In this document: in pieces, positions 9,301-18,375 of the stretch
Numbering within the stretch: position 1 is the first letter of the stretch
Layout of the letters: every line of letters starts with the position of its first letter
NCBI RefSeq assembly: GCF_004801905.1
Contig: NZ_SSSN01000003.1
Location: 372,001-436,000 of the forward strand
Length of the DNA: 64,000 nt
Reading direction: 5' to 3'
Origin: Orlajensenia flava
GTDB taxonomy: Bacteria; Actinomycetota; Actinomycetes; Actinomycetales; Microbacteriaceae
The notes under the pieces: generated by a model
The model's database searches: none
What the model saw: the letters and a program-made list of their open reading frames with translations, nothing else
What the model was told of the DNA's origin: nothing
Program-made: the position numbers and the translations under genes

Positions 9301-10353
9301 TCAGGATCGGCCGCCGCGACGCGGCAGGTGGTCTCGTGGCGCTGCGGCCCTGCGGTCGGCACGGTTGGCGAACTCGGACGCCTGCTCCCGCTCGTAGCGC
9401 TGCGCCTGCCGCTTCTCGTCGTAGGCACCGTACGCGTCGACGATGCGCCCGACGAGCGAGTGCCGCACGACGTCGTCGCTCGTGAGGCGCGAGAAGTGGA
9501 TGTCCTCGATGTCGTCGAGCACGCGTGTGACGAGCCGCAGTCCGGATGCGCCGGCCGGCAGGTCGACCTGGGTGATGTCGCCCGTGACGACCATCTTGGA
9601 GCCGAAGCCGAGCCGGGTGAGGAACATCTTCATCTGCTCGGGCGTGGTGTTCTGGGCCTCGTCGAGGACGATGAAGGAGTTGTTGAGGGTGCGTCCGCGC
9701 ATGTAGGCGAGCGGTGCCACCTCGACGGTTCCCGCTGCCAGCAGCTTCGGGACGATCTCGGGATCCATCATTTCGTTGAGGGCGTCGTAGAGCGGCCGCA
9801 GGTAGGGATCGATCTTGTCGGTCAGGGTTCCGGGGAGGAAGCCGAGCCGCTCGCCCGCCTCGACGGCCGGTCGGGTGAGGATGATGCGCTCCACCTCCTT
9901 GCGCTGCAGCGCCTGCACGGCCTTGGCCATGGCGAGGTAGGTCTTGCCGGTACCCGCCGGCCCGATGCCGAACACGATCGTGTTGACGTCGATCGCGTCG
10001 ACGTACTCCTTCTGGCCGAGCGTCTTGGGCCGGATGCTGCGGCCCCGGCTCGTCAAGATGGACTGCCCGAGCAGCTCGGATGGGCGCGAAGCCGCGTCGG
10101 CGTCGAGGATCCGTGCTGAGGTCGTCACCTCGGCCGGGCTGAGATCCCGTCCGTCCTGCACCATCTGCTTCAACTCCTCGATGAGGCGCCGGACCGCCTC
10201 GACCTGTTCCGCGGGACCGGTGATTCCGATCTCATTGCCGCGCACGTGCACGTCGACGTCGGTGTACTGCCTCTCGATGGCCGTCAGCAACCGGTCCTGC
10301 GGGCCGAGCAGTCGCACCATGGCGATCCCGTCGATGCGGACGTGCGCTTCCAC
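9301..10353 (-). CDS. phoH: PhoH-like ATPase
   Basis: 350-aa P-loop ATPase of the PhoH family. An N-terminal KH-like region is followed by Walker [13 protein letters not shown] and Walker [14 protein letters not shown] at 10353 ([10 protein letters not shown]) selected since GGAGG is 6 bases upstream; it begins 17 bases after the HIT gene stop. A basic, disordered tail ends the protein. Family members are linked to RNA metabolism, and the pairing with ybeY is highly conserved; the exact role is unsettled. Confidence 0.93.
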   Translation of the reverse strand: MEAHVRIDGIAMVRLLGPQDRLLTAIERQYTDVDVHVRGNEIGITGPAEQVEAVRRLIEELKQMVQDGRDLSPAEVTTSARILDADAASRPSELLGQSILTSRGRSIRPKTLGQKEYVDAIDVNTIVFGIGPAGTGKTYLAMAKAVQALQRKEVERIILTRPAVEAGERLGFLPGTLTDKIDPYLRPLYDALNEMMDPEIVPKLLAAGTVEVAPLAYMRGRTLNNSFIVLDEAQNTTPEQMKMFLTRLGFGSKMVVTGDITQVDLPAGASGLRLVTRVLDDIEDIHFSRLTSDDVVRHSLVGRIVDAYGAYDEKRQAQRYEREQASEFANRADRRAAAPRDHLPRRGGRS

Positions 10354-10369
10354 CGAGGCCTCCGGCCGT

Positions 10370-10720
10370 TCACTCTCCGCCAAGCGACGTCTCCTCGAGG
10401 CCACCGGAGAGGATGTGCGCGTGCACGTGGAAGACGGTCTGACCGGCGTTCGCCCCGCTGTTGAACACGAGCCGGAACGAGCCATCGGCGTACTCGTCGG
10501 CGAGCGACTGAGCCGTGGAAACGAGCTCGGCGAGCAGGGCCGGGTCGCCGGCCGCGAGCTCCGCCACGTTCGCGTACTGCTCGGTCTTGGGGAACACCAC
10601 GAGGTGCACGGGTGCCTTCGGTGCGATGTCGTGCACAGCGAGCACGCGATCGGTCTCCGCGACGATCGTTGCGGGGATCTCGCGGTCCATGATGCGACGG
10701 AAGACGCTGGGCTCGGCCAT
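10370..10720 (-). CDS. HIT-family nucleotide-binding hydrolase
   Basis: 116-aa histidine-triad protein with the motif HVHAHIL near residues 99–105. Members hydrolyse nucleoside phosphoramidates or adenylated conjugates (HinT-like). ATG at 10720 follows a TAAGAT hexamer (10728–10733) by 7 bases that also contain AGGAGG, so either a leaderless start or a very close ribosome site. First gene of the HIT–phoH–ybeY–corC–era run, which may start here since rsmE is separated by 21 bases and this promoter-like element. Confidence 0.93.
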   Translation of the reverse strand: MAEPSVFRRIMDREIPATIVAETDRVLAVHDIAPKAPVHLVVFPKTEQYANVAELAAGDPALLAELVSTAQSLADEYADGSFRLVFNSGANAGQTVFHVHAHILSGGLEETSLGGE

Positions 10721-10741
10721 GCCTCCTATCTTAACGGCGCT

Positions 10742-11476
10742 TCACCAGCGACCGAGGCTCGCATTCAGCACCGACAGCGCCGCCGGTCCTGCTGTGGAGG
10801 TGCGCAGGACGGATGAGCCGAGCCGAACGGCAGTTGCACCGGCGGCCACCAGCAGCTCGAGCTCCTCGGGCGCGATGCCGCCCTCGGGACCGACGACCAC
10901 GACGAGGTCCTCCGGCTTTCCGGCCAGGTCGAGCCCCGTCAACGGCATCTCGGCGGTCGGCTCGAGCAGAAGCATCCTCGAGCCGGCGGCAAGTTCGGCG
11001 AGCCGGCGCGTCGTCACCACCGGCTCGACGACGGGCAACCACGGGCGGATGGACTGCTTGGTGGCCTCCCGGGCGATCATCGCCCAGCGGTCCCGACCCT
11101 TGACAGCCTTTTGCGCATCCCATCGCGACACCGACCGCCGGGCCGCCCACGGGATGACGACGTCGACCCCGAGCTCGGTCGCCGCCTGGACGGCGAGTTC
11201 GTCGCGGTCGCCCTTCGCGAGGGCCTGCACGAGCACGAAGCGGGGGCTCGGCGACTCGGCCCGCTCCACGCTCTCGGCTCGCAGGAGAAGGCGGCTCGGA
11301 TCTGCCGAGATGACGGTGCCTCGCACGAGTATTCCGCGACCATTGCCGATCGCCAGGACGTCGCCGGGGCGCGCTCGTCCGACCGTCACTGCATGCCGCG
11401 CCTCGGCCCCGAGCACCTCGACCTCATCGCCGGGCTCGGCGACGTCGAGGTCCTCGCTGAGGTAGAGGGAGCTCAT
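10742..11476 (-). CDS. rsmE: 16S rRNA m3U1498 methyltransferase RsmE
   Basis: 244-aa SPOUT methyltransferase that modifies U1498 of 16S rRNA using S-adenosylmethionine. An N-terminal PUA-like region (LAIGNGRGILVRGTVI) precedes the knotted domain with VVVVGPEGGIAPEELELL and VRLGSSVLRTSTAGPAAL. ATG at 11476 lies 6 bases after TAGCCT (11483–11488), a leaderless-type start. Nine bases separate it from the dnaJ stop. Confidence 0.95.
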   Translation of the reverse strand: MSSLYLSEDLDVAEPGDEVEVLGAEARHAVTVGRARPGDVLAIGNGRGILVRGTVISADPSRLLLRAESVERAESPSPRFVLVQALAKGDRDELAVQAATELGVDVVIPWAARRSVSRWDAQKAVKGRDRWAMIAREATKQSIRPWLPVVEPVVTTRRLAELAAGSRMLLLEPTAEMPLTGLDLAGKPEDLVVVVGPEGGIAPEELELLVAAGATAVRLGSSVLRTSTAGPAALSVLNASLGRW

Positions 11477-11485
11477 GCGGGAAGG

Positions 11486-12598
11486 CTAGCCGAGGAACCG
11501 GTCGCGCAGCTTGGCGAACAGGCCCTGCTGGAACTGCGAGAGGTGGGGTGCCGGAGCCTTGTGCACGCCGGCGAACTGCTCGATCAACGCACGTTCCTTG
11601 CCGCTCAGCCTCGTCGGAGTGACGACCTGCACGCCGATCTTCAGGTCGCCGCGCCCGCTGCCGCGGAGGCGGGTGACGCCACGGTCCTTGACCGTGATGA
11701 CCTCGGCGCTCTGGATGCCCGGCTTGAGTTCGACGGCGACGTCACCGTCGAGGGCGTGCACCGTCGTGGTCGTGCCGAGGATGGCATCCGTCATCGGCAC
11801 CTCTATGGTGGCGAGCAGGTCGTCGCCGTTGCGGCTGAAGACGTCGTGGTGACGCACCTTGATCTCGAGGTAGAGATCGCCGTTGGGTCCACCAGCAGGC
11901 CCGACCTCGCCGCTGCCGGGCATCTGCAGACGCACTCCGGTGTCGACGCCGGCCGGAACGTCCACGGGGACCGTGCGGCGGGCGCGAACGCGGCCCTGAC
12001 CCTGGCAGGTGACGCATGGCGTGGCGATGATGGTGCCGTATCCGCGGCAGGTCCCGCACGGGCTCGAGGTCATCACGTTGCCCAGCAGGCTGCGCACGGA
12101 CCGCTGGATGTTGCCGGTTCCGTGGCAGATGTCGCACGTCACGGGAGACGTTCCGGGAGCGCAGCAGCTGCCGTGGCACGTTTCGCACAGCACGGCGGTG
12201 TCGACGTCGATCTCACGGTGGGTGCCGAAGATGATCTCGTCGAGGTCGACCTCGACACGCAGCAGGGCATCCTGCCCCCGCTCCCGGCGCGATCGCGGAC
12301 CGCGGCGGCCCTGCTGCCCTCCCCCGCCGAAGAACGTCTCGAAGATGTCGCCGAAGCCGCCGAAGTCTCCTGCGCCACCTCCGAAGCCGCCCGCCTGCGG
12401 GCCGATGTCGTACTGCTGGCGTTGCTTGGGGTCGCTCAGCACGTCGTAGGCGTGGGTCACGAGCTTGAACCGCTCGGAGGCATCCGCCCCCGGGTTCACG
12501 TCGGGGTGCAGCTCCCGGGCGAGCCGGCGGTAGGCCTTCTTGATCTCGTCCGGGGTCGCGTCCCGCGACACGCCGAGTACTTCGTAGTGGTCAGCCAC
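11486..12598 (-). CDS. dnaJ: Molecular chaperone DnaJ
   Basis: 370-aa Hsp40. J domain with HPD ([14 protein letters not shown]), Gly/Phe-rich linker ([14 protein letters not shown]), four zinc-finger CxxC pairs between about residues 140 and 205 (CETCHG, CDICHG, CGTCRG, CVTCQG) and the C-terminal peptide-binding domain. GTG at 12598 ([10 protein letters not shown]) has AAAGGAA about 7 bases upstream. Directly follows hrcA with a 63-base gap, so it is the HrcA-controlled dnaJ; a dnaK-linked dnaJ probably exists elsewhere. Confidence 0.96.
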   Translation of the reverse strand: MADHYEVLGVSRDATPDEIKKAYRRLARELHPDVNPGADASERFKLVTHAYDVLSDPKQRQQYDIGPQAGGFGGGAGDFGGFGDIFETFFGGGGQQGRRGPRSRRERGQDALLRVEVDLDEIIFGTHREIDVDTAVLCETCHGSCCAPGTSPVTCDICHGTGNIQRSVRSLLGNVMTSSPCGTCRGYGTIIATPCVTCQGQGRVRARRTVPVDVPAGVDTGVRLQMPGSGEVGPAGGPNGDLYLEIKVRHHDVFSRNGDDLLATIEVPMTDAILGTTTTVHALDGDVAVELKPGIQSAEVITVKDRGVTRLRGSGRGDLKIGVQVVTPTRLSGKERALIEQFAGVHKAPAPHLSQFQQGLFAKLRDRFLG

Positions 12599-12661
12599 CT
12601 GGCCGTTCCTTTCCGCCCCTGCGCGCACTCGGGCGGCAGGAGGTTGTCACGTGTGGTCGCC

Positions 12662-13681
12662 TCAGCCCTCGGCGAGGAGCTTAGACAGGTACCGGGCGAC
12701 GGCGCGAACCGCCGCCATGTTGTTGGAGTAGTCCATGCGAGTGGGGCCGAGGACGCCGAGGCGCCCGGCCTCGGCACCCGACGAGTAGCCGCTGGAGAGG
12801 ACGGACGTCTCACTCAGCCCGAACGGCGCGTTCTCGCGGCCGATGCTGACCGACACCGAGTGCGCGTCGACTGCCATCTCACCGAACAGGCGCAGGAGAA
12901 CCACCTGTTCCTCGATCGCCTCCATCACGGGATAGACGCTGCCCGTGAAGTCGCTCTCGGTGCGCAGCAGGTTGGCGGCGCCTGCCATGACGAGTTTGTC
13001 CTGACGGTGAGCGAGCACCTGGTCGCTCAGGGCGGTGGCGACGGATGCGGTGAGCGCCTGCATGGCGGGTGCCGCCGCCGCAGCGATGTCCGCGAGGGAC
13101 TCTGCGGCATCCGCCATCGTCGACCCGCCGAGCGCGACGTTCAGCCGCGCCCTCAGTTCGCCGACGACCTGGTCGTCGAGAGGGGAACCGGTCTCGATGG
13201 CGCGCTGCTCGACGCGGCCATTGTCGGTGATGAGGACGGAGAGCAGCCGGGTCTCGCTGAGCGGTACCAGCTCGACGTGTCGTACCCGCGCTCCGCTGAG
13301 CGAGGGGTACTGCACCAGTGCCACTTGGTGGGTGAGTTGCGAGAGGAGCCTGACCGTGCGCGAGAGGACGTCGTCGAGGTCGGTGGACTGGCCGAGGAAC
13401 GTCTCGATGGCGTGCCGCTGGGCCGAGGTGAGTGGCCGGACATCCGCGAGCTGGTCGACGAAGACGCGGTAGCCCTTGTCGGTCGGGATGCGACCGGATG
13501 AGGTGTGCGGAGCGGCGATGAGCTCCTCCTCCTCGAGGAGCGCCATGTCGTTGCGGATGGTCGCCGCGCTGACACCGAAGGCGTGTCGTTCCACGATCGC
13601 CTTCGACCCGACAGGCTCGCGCGACGCGACGTAGTCGTGCACGATCGCACGCAGAACGGCGAGGCTGCGTTCAGACACCAT
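12662..13681 (-). CDS. hrcA: Heat-inducible repressor HrcA
   Basis: 339-aa transcriptional repressor that binds CIRCE and needs GroEL for activity. The N-terminal winged helix (LAVLRAIVHDYVASREPVGS… AATIRNDMALLEEE) is followed by the dimerisation and GAF-like regions. ATG at 13681; a GTG one codon inside is possible. Its own promoter carries CIRCE at 13705–13731, so it should autoregulate and repress the following dnaJ. Confidence 0.97.
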   Translation of the reverse strand: MVSERSLAVLRAIVHDYVASREPVGSKAIVERHAFGVSAATIRNDMALLEEEELIAAPHTSSGRIPTDKGYRVFVDQLADVRPLTSAQRHAIETFLGQSTDLDDVLSRTVRLLSQLTHQVALVQYPSLSGARVRHVELVPLSETRLLSVLITDNGRVEQRAIETGSPLDDQVVGELRARLNVALGGSTMADAAESLADIAAAAAPAMQALTASVATALSDQVLAHRQDKLVMAGAANLLRTESDFTGSVYPVMEAIEEQVVLLRLFGEMAVDAHSVSVSIGRENAPFGLSETSVLSSGYSSGAEAGRLGVLGPTRMDYSNNMAAVRAVARYLSKLLAEG

Positions 13682-13704
13682 TCCGGCCGACCCCCGTCGT
13701 TTCG

Positions 13705-13736
13705 TTAGCACTCCGATATCAGGAGTGCCAATTCTA
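13705..13736 (-). promoter_or_regulatory. CIRCE operator and -10 of hrcA
   Basis: On the minus strand TTGGCACTC–9 bases–GAGTGCTAA (13731–13705), one mismatch from the classic inverted repeat and in the form usual for actinobacteria. A TAGAAT hexamer at 13736–13731 overlaps its first base, so HrcA binding would block the -10 and start region. No clear -35 is seen. Confidence 0.92.
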
Positions 13737-13840
13737 GCGGCAGTTCCGAGACCTTCCTCATTGCCCGCAGGTGTTTCACGGCAGTACCGTGTAGTCGCAT
13801 GCGCCACCGTAGGCGCACCAACACCACGAAGGCGAGCATC

Positions 13841-14506
13841 ATGAGCGACCCGACCCACCCCCAGGACCCCGAGCAGGGCCTCCCCCCGCAGGCACAGCCC
13901 CCCCAGGATGCCCCGGTCGCCCCGGAGAGCCGCGAGGTGCCGCCTCCCCAGCCTGCCGCCCAGCAGCCCGTCGCCCCGCAGCCCGCCGCTCCGCAGGGAG
14001 CACCGGCGGCCGACCCCGCCGCCAACCCCTACGCCACCCCCGCTGGCGATGCGTACGGCTCCACCGCTCCCGCAGCACCGCTGACGTCCGCTGAGGACAA
14101 GCAGTGGGCGGCGTGGGCGCACTTCGGCGGCGCCGTGTCCATCCTCGCCTTCTTCAGCGGGTGGCTCGCACTGCTGGCCATCCTGCCCGCGCTCATCATC
14201 TTCCTGGTCTTCGGCAAGCGCGGTGCGCTCACCCGCGAGCAGGCGAAGGAGGCGCTCAACTTCCAGATCACCATGGTCGGCGCCATGATCGTCTGGGCGA
14301 TCGTCGGAGCCATCGTCGGAGCGATCGTGTTCGCGTCGGTGTACACGACCGGCTCGGCGGTGGGCCTCGGCATCCTGCTGTTCATCCTCGCGATCGTCGG
14401 CTGGGCGCTCGTCATCATCGACGTCGTGTTCTCGATCATCGCCGGCGTGCGCGTGAACGCGGGCGGAACCTACCGTTACCCGTTCGCGCTCCGTCTGGTC
14501 AAGTGA
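13841..14506 (+). CDS. DUF4870 membrane protein with Pro/Gln-rich N-terminus
   Basis: 221 aa. Residues 1–85 are low-complexity Pro/Gln/Ala; the rest is a DUF4870 (Tic20-like) core with three membrane segments around WAHFGGAVSILAFFSGWLAL, QITMVGAMIVWAIVGAIVGA and AVGLGILLFILAIVGWALVI, ending in YRYPFALRLVK. Start at 13841 (MSDPTHPQ) preferred over 13799 because of AAGGCGAG upstream. Function unknown. Divergent from hrcA and followed 61 bases later by a paralogue. Confidence 0.85.
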   Translation: MSDPTHPQDPEQGLPPQAQPPQDAPVAPESREVPPPQPAAQQPVAPQPAAPQGAPAADPAANPYATPAGDAYGSTAPAAPLTSAEDKQWAAWAHFGGAVSILAFFSGWLALLAILPALIIFLVFGKRGALTREQAKEALNFQITMVGAMIVWAIVGAIVGAIVFASVYTTGSAVGLGILLFILAIVGWALVIIDVVFSIIAGVRVNAGGTYRYPFALRLVK

Positions 14507-14567
14507 CGCTACCCTGACTCACGATGCACCTCGGGCCGACGGCCCGTCCGACCTCAAGGAGATCTGA

Positions 14568-14951
14568 ATGTCCGACTCAGCACCCCCTCCCCCGCCTCCC
14601 GGCGGTCCGTACGGCGCGCCGGCGCAGCTCAGTCCTGCGGACGAGAAGCTGTGGGCGACCCTGATCCACGTCGGTGGAATCCTGTTCGGGTTCCTGCCGG
14701 CACTGATCGGCTACCTCGTGCTCAAGGACAAGGGGCCGTTCATCCGAGCGCACACCGCGACGGCGCTGAACTTCCAGATCACGTTGCTCATCGCCTACAT
14801 CGTCGGCGGCATCCTGTCGCTGGTCATCATCGGCGTATTCATCCTGCTCGCGGCGTGGGTGCTCTCCATCGTCTTCGGCATCATCGCCGCGATGAAGGCC
14901 AACCAGGGCCAGTTCTACACCTACCCGCTGTCGATCAAGTTCGTCAGCTGA
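14568..14951 (+). CDS. DUF4870 membrane protein, short paralogue
   Basis: 127 aa; short Pro-rich head (SAPPPPPPGGPYG) then the same DUF4870 core as the preceding gene (ATLIHVGGILFGFLPALIGY; FIRAHTATALNFQ; YTYPLSIKFVS). Strong ribosome site AAGGAG at 14556–14561 and a possible -10 TACCCT at 14510–14515, so it likely has its own promoter. Its stop overlaps the convergent hemW stop by 8 bases. Function unknown. Confidence 0.87.
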   Translation: MSDSAPPPPPPGGPYGAPAQLSPADEKLWATLIHVGGILFGFLPALIGYLVLKDKGPFIRAHTATALNFQITLLIAYIVGGILSLVIIGVFILLAAWVLSIVFGIIAAMKANQGQFYTYPLSIKFVS

Positions 14952-16185
14952 TCGATTCGTCGTCGGCGAGCAGTCGCCGCACGACGGCATCCGCCAGAAG
15001 CCGTCCTGTCAGGGTCAGTCGCACCGACCCCGACAGGGCGGCTTTCGCGTCGATGAGGCCGTCGGCGATGAGGCCCGCGACGGCGTGCCGACCCGCTGCG
15101 TGCAGACTCGAGACGGTGATGCCCTCGCGGATGCGCGCGAGCAGCAGCACTCGCTCCGTCTCGCGCGTCTCGGCGTCGAGCGTCTCGCGTCCCGCGGCCG
15201 GTGAGACGCCTCCGAGCACGCGGTCGGCGTATGCGGCCGGATGCTTCACGTTCCACCAGCGGACGCCGCCGACGTGGCTGTGCGCTCCGGGGCCGATACC
15301 CCACCAGTCGCCACCGCGCCAATAGGCGAGATTGTGGCGGGAGCGGTGGCGCTCGCCCCGTGACCAGTTGCTCACCTCGTACCAGTCGAAGCCGGCGTCC
15401 GTCAGCATCCGATCGGCGAGCTCGTACATGTCGGCCTGCAGGTCCTCGTCGGGCTCCGCGACCTCTCCCCGCCGGATCTGCCTCGCGAGCTTGGTGCCGT
15501 CCTCGACGATGAGCGAGTAGGCGCTGAGGTGATCGGGGCGCTGGGCGATCGCGTGCTCGAGGCTGCGCTGCCAATCGGCGAGGGTCTCACCCGGAGTGCC
15601 GTAGATGAGGTCGACGCTCACGTCGAGACCGGCCTCGCGCGCCCACTCTACGACGAGCGGGATGCGTGCCGGATCGTGGGTGCGCTCGAGGGTGGCCAGG
15701 ACGCTCGGCACGGCCGACTGCATGCCGAACGAGACTCGGGTGAAGCCGGCTGCAGCGAGTTCGGCCAGGTAGCGCGCGTCGACCGAGTCGGGGTTGGCCT
15801 CGGTCGTGATCTCGGCATCCGGCTCGACGCCGAACGCGTCGCGGGTGGCATCGAGCATCCGCCCCAAGTCGCCCGACGGGAGCAGGGTGGGCGTCCCGCC
15901 GCCGAAGAACAGGGTCGATGCGGCTCGTACTGGCAGGCCGGACTCCTCGAGCACCCCGGCGGCGGCCGCGAGCTCGAGCGAGGCCTGCGAGGCATAGTCC
16001 GACTGCCGCACCCCGCGCAACTCGGTCGCCGTGTACGTGTTGAAGTCGCAGTACCCGCAGCGCACCCGGCAGAACGGAACGTGCAGGTAGACGCCGAAGC
16101 TGCGCTCCGACGCACCGTCGGACGCCGATGCCGGCAGGAGGCCGTCGGCCGGTGCGGGGTCGGCGAGAGGGAGGGCGCTCGGCAT
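14944..16185 (-). CDS. hemW: Radical SAM protein HemW
   Basis: 413-aa radical S-adenosylmethionine protein. The 4Fe-4S motif CRVRCGYCDFN (CX3CX2C) sits near residues 38–48, followed by FFGGGTPTLL and VSFGMQS, and a C-terminal HemN-like domain. HemW is a heme chaperone that delivers heme; it lacks the N-terminal part of true coproporphyrinogen dehydrogenase HemN, and older 'oxygen-independent coproporphyrinogen oxidase' labels are probably wrong. Six bases separate its start from the DUF1990 stop. Confidence 0.93.
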   Translation of the reverse strand: MPSALPLADPAPADGLLPASASDGASERSFGVYLHVPFCRVRCGYCDFNTYTATELRGVRQSDYASQASLELAAAAGVLEESGLPVRAASTLFFGGGTPTLLPSGDLGRMLDATRDAFGVEPDAEITTEANPDSVDARYLAELAAAGFTRVSFGMQSAVPSVLATLERTHDPARIPLVVEWAREAGLDVSVDLIYGTPGETLADWQRSLEHAIAQRPDHLSAYSLIVEDGTKLARQIRRGEVAEPDEDLQADMYELADRMLTDAGFDWYEVSNWSRGERHRSRHNLAYWRGGDWWGIGPGAHSHVGGVRWWNVKHPAAYADRVLGGVSPAAGRETLDAETRETERVLLLARIREGITVSSLHAAGRHAVAGLIADGLIDAKAALSGSVRLTLTGRLLADAVVRRLLADDESIS

Positions 16186-16191
16186 CCGCTG

Positions 16192-16842
16192 CTAGCCGGC
16201 CGCTGCGGCCGGATGGAGGGCGCGCAGGTAGCGCTTGGTGTACTTCTTCTGCACGCTGCGCAGGATGGGCGCGGCGATGCGGTAGCGGAGTTTGGCGGGC
16301 TTGGAGAAGACCCGGATGGTCAGCCAGACGGAGTCGTCCTCGCGGTGCTCGAGCACCCACGCCTCCTCACCCGACTCGGGGTGTCCCTTCATGGTCCCGT
16401 ACCCGAAGCCCGTGCGGGTCGCCTCGTCGAGGACGTACACGACGCGCACCGGCGCGTGGAAGGTGAGGCCCCACACCCGCAGCTTGAGGACGGCCGTCAT
16501 GCCCGGCGTGATGTAGGGCGAACCGTCGGGTCCGAAGCGTTCCTCGGCGTGAGGAAGCGGCTGCTCGGCGAGCGGACTGCCGTCGGCGTTGAAGGCCAGG
16601 CCGACGTACTGCTCCCCCGATCCGGCCCGGGTGTCCGTGATCTCGATTCCCGAGCCGCGCTGCACGCCCCAGGTCATGAGCGAGGCGGAGGCGGTGGCGA
16701 AGCGTTCCGCACCACTCCCGAGCCGGACGCTGTGCTCCTCGGGGCGATAGCCCTTCGGCGGATACTGCATCAGGTCGGGTGCGAGCGTCGCGCCGATCGA
16801 CCCGTAGGTCACCGGCTGGCCGACGAAGGTGGAGCGGGGCAT
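16192..16842 (-). CDS. DUF1990 family protein
   Basis: 216-aa soluble protein of the DUF1990 family, which has no established function. Recognisable features are an N-terminal YGSIGATL, LMTWGVQRGSGIEI, and a C-terminal stretch with GYGTMKGHPESGEEAW. ATG at 16842 is 6 bases after TAAACT (16849–16854), a leaderless-type start. Co-directional with hemW and probably transcribed with it. Confidence 0.85.
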   Translation of the reverse strand: MPRSTFVGQPVTYGSIGATLAPDLMQYPPKGYRPEEHSVRLGSGAERFATASASLMTWGVQRGSGIEITDTRAGSGEQYVGLAFNADGSPLAEQPLPHAEERFGPDGSPYITPGMTAVLKLRVWGLTFHAPVRVVYVLDEATRTGFGYGTMKGHPESGEEAWVLEHREDDSVWLTIRVFSKPAKLRYRIAAPILRSVQKKYTKRYLRALHPAAAAG

Positions 16843-16869
16843 CGGGCCAGTTTACCGGCCTAAGATCTG

Positions 16870-17529
16870 TCAGCCTCCGCAGAGCTCGTAGAACAAGGGG
16901 CCACCGGGGAAGACGTCCACGTCGCGGACGAAGCTCTGGTCCTGGTCGACGCTCGAACCGAAACTGATCCACGGCTCGGTGTCCGAGGTCAACGAGTAGT
17001 CGACCACTCCCGTGGAAGAGTCGACGACCGCTCCGGGATAAGCCGCCGTCACCTCACTGAACGAAGAGCCGATGCCGATGCCCTCGCTCGTACGCGGGCC
17101 GCGACCTGCTCCGAGCGTCGCCTCCGTGTCGATCGCCCGCAAGCCCTGCACGGTCCGCCCGGACTCGTCGAGCACGAAGTAGATCGTCGGCGCATCGTCC
17201 GCCTCGAAAACGCGAAGCCGAGGGTTGGGGCACTTCTCCGAAGGGACGGCGGTGAAGTGCGACATCACTGCCGTCGCGGCAGTCAGGTCGGAGCCGATCG
17301 ACACGGGACCCATCCCCGTCCGCGTGACGATCCAACTCGAGGGATCATCGGGATTCTGAGTCGAGGGCATCGGACTCGGTATGGCGGTGGCCGTGGCGGA
17401 TGCGATTGGCGCATTCGTCGCTAGGGCTCGCGGTGAGGGCGACCCGGCTGCAACGCTCGAACACCCTGTCAGGACGAGCAGCGCCGCTGCTGTCATTCCC
17501 ACCGACGACCAACGGCGCCATGTTGTCAT
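16870..17529 (-). CDS. Predicted lipoprotein of unknown function
   Basis: 219 aa. MTTWRRWSSVGMTAAALLVLTGCSS is a lipoprotein signal peptide with lipobox LTGC (Cys about 23), then a Ser/Pro/Ala-rich linker. The mature domain (…ITRTGMGPVSIGSDLTAA… PEKCPNPRLRVFEADDAPTIYFVLD…) resembles a small secreted beta-rich domain but I do not recognise a family. It ends in a Cys-containing tail (FYELCGG), so a disulfide with the NPR-preceding Cys is possible. Purine-rich GGGGGA is 6 bases before the start. Confidence 0.75.
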   Translation of the reverse strand: MTTWRRWSSVGMTAAALLVLTGCSSVAAGSPSPRALATNAPIASATATAIPSPMPSTQNPDDPSSWIVTRTGMGPVSIGSDLTAATAVMSHFTAVPSEKCPNPRLRVFEADDAPTIYFVLDESGRTVQGLRAIDTEATLGAGRGPRTSEGIGIGSSFSEVTAAYPGAVVDSSTGVVDYSLTSDTEPWISFGSSVDQDQSFVRDVDVFPGGPLFYELCGG

Positions 17530-17717
17530 ATCGGGTCCCCCTCCGGACGAAGACGCTTCACAGCGCCATCTGAGGACGCTACCGGCGATACGAGCCGGAG
17601 GCTACCCCCGGATCCGGGGCAGGCCGGGCTACTTCTTCGTCGTCCTCGCGCACCGGAAACTCGAGGAGATGCAGGGCGTCTAATCGAAAATCGGTAAGCG
17701 ATCGCTCAACGGTCGGA

Positions 17718-18347
17718 TCAGAAGATTTGGAGAACGAAGGTCTGGCTTCCGTTCGTGGAACTCGCAACGGGAGGCAGACCGCAGTTCTTAGGGACATCCT
17801 CGGCCATCCACTCGAATCGCTCGATCGACGTCTTATCTCGTATGGCTCGAGCATCGGCAAGCGACACGCCTACACGTTTGAGCAGACGAAGGTCCGTGAG
17901 GGATGGGGCGGCTAAGAGCCCGCTGATTCCGGTGAGTCCGCGCATTGATCCGATGCTCGCAGTAGAGAGTTCGCCCAAGGGCTCAAGGGATGGAAAGTGG
18001 GTGACTTGCGGCAGTCCGAATAGATCTAGCGCTCGCAGATGCGTCAGTGAGGTCAGATGGGACAGATCGCTCAGGCCTCGTACCTGGTTGATCGAAAGTG
18101 ATCGGAGACCGGCACAGCCCTCGACGAATGCCGCATCCGTCCCACTGCCGCCCCTGAAGTCCAACGATTCGAGATTCGGCAGACTTGCTAGCAGCCCGGC
18201 CGGCATCTTGACGGCCCACACAGTGAGGCGGCGAATAGGCTCCAGCCACTCCACGTCCAGCGTCGAGAGGTTCGAGTGATCCAGCCAGAGGGCGTCTTGT
18301 GCACGCCACCGCGCGTTCTCGAACGCCGACGATCCGATCCCACTCAT
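17718..18347 (-). CDS. Leucine-rich-repeat-like protein
   Basis: 209 aa with irregular leucine-rich repeats: LPNLESLDFRGG, CAGLRSLSINQVRGL, LTHLRALDLFGLPQV, APSLTDLRLLKRVGV. No signal peptide or membrane segment, so probably cytoplasmic. ATG at 18347 is 6 bases after TAGTGT (18354–18359), which fits a leaderless start. Base composition here and to 17530 is visibly less GC-rich than in the neighbours, suggesting an accessory gene. Partner and role unknown. Confidence 0.65.
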   Translation of the reverse strand: MSGIGSSAFENARWRAQDALWLDHSNLSTLDVEWLEPIRRLTVWAVKMPAGLLASLPNLESLDFRGGSGTDAAFVEGCAGLRSLSINQVRGLSDLSHLTSLTHLRALDLFGLPQVTHFPSLEPLGELSTASIGSMRGLTGISGLLAAPSLTDLRLLKRVGVSLADARAIRDKTSIERFEWMAEDVPKNCGLPPVASSTNGSQTFVLQIF

Positions 18348-18375
18348 GCCGGGACACTATCGAAGAACGGCTGAG

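Noticed and set aside
17381-17683. 100-aa plus-strand ORF opposite the lipoprotein gene start
   Set aside because: Overlaps the lipoprotein gene antisense, has no ribosome site and no recognisable domain.
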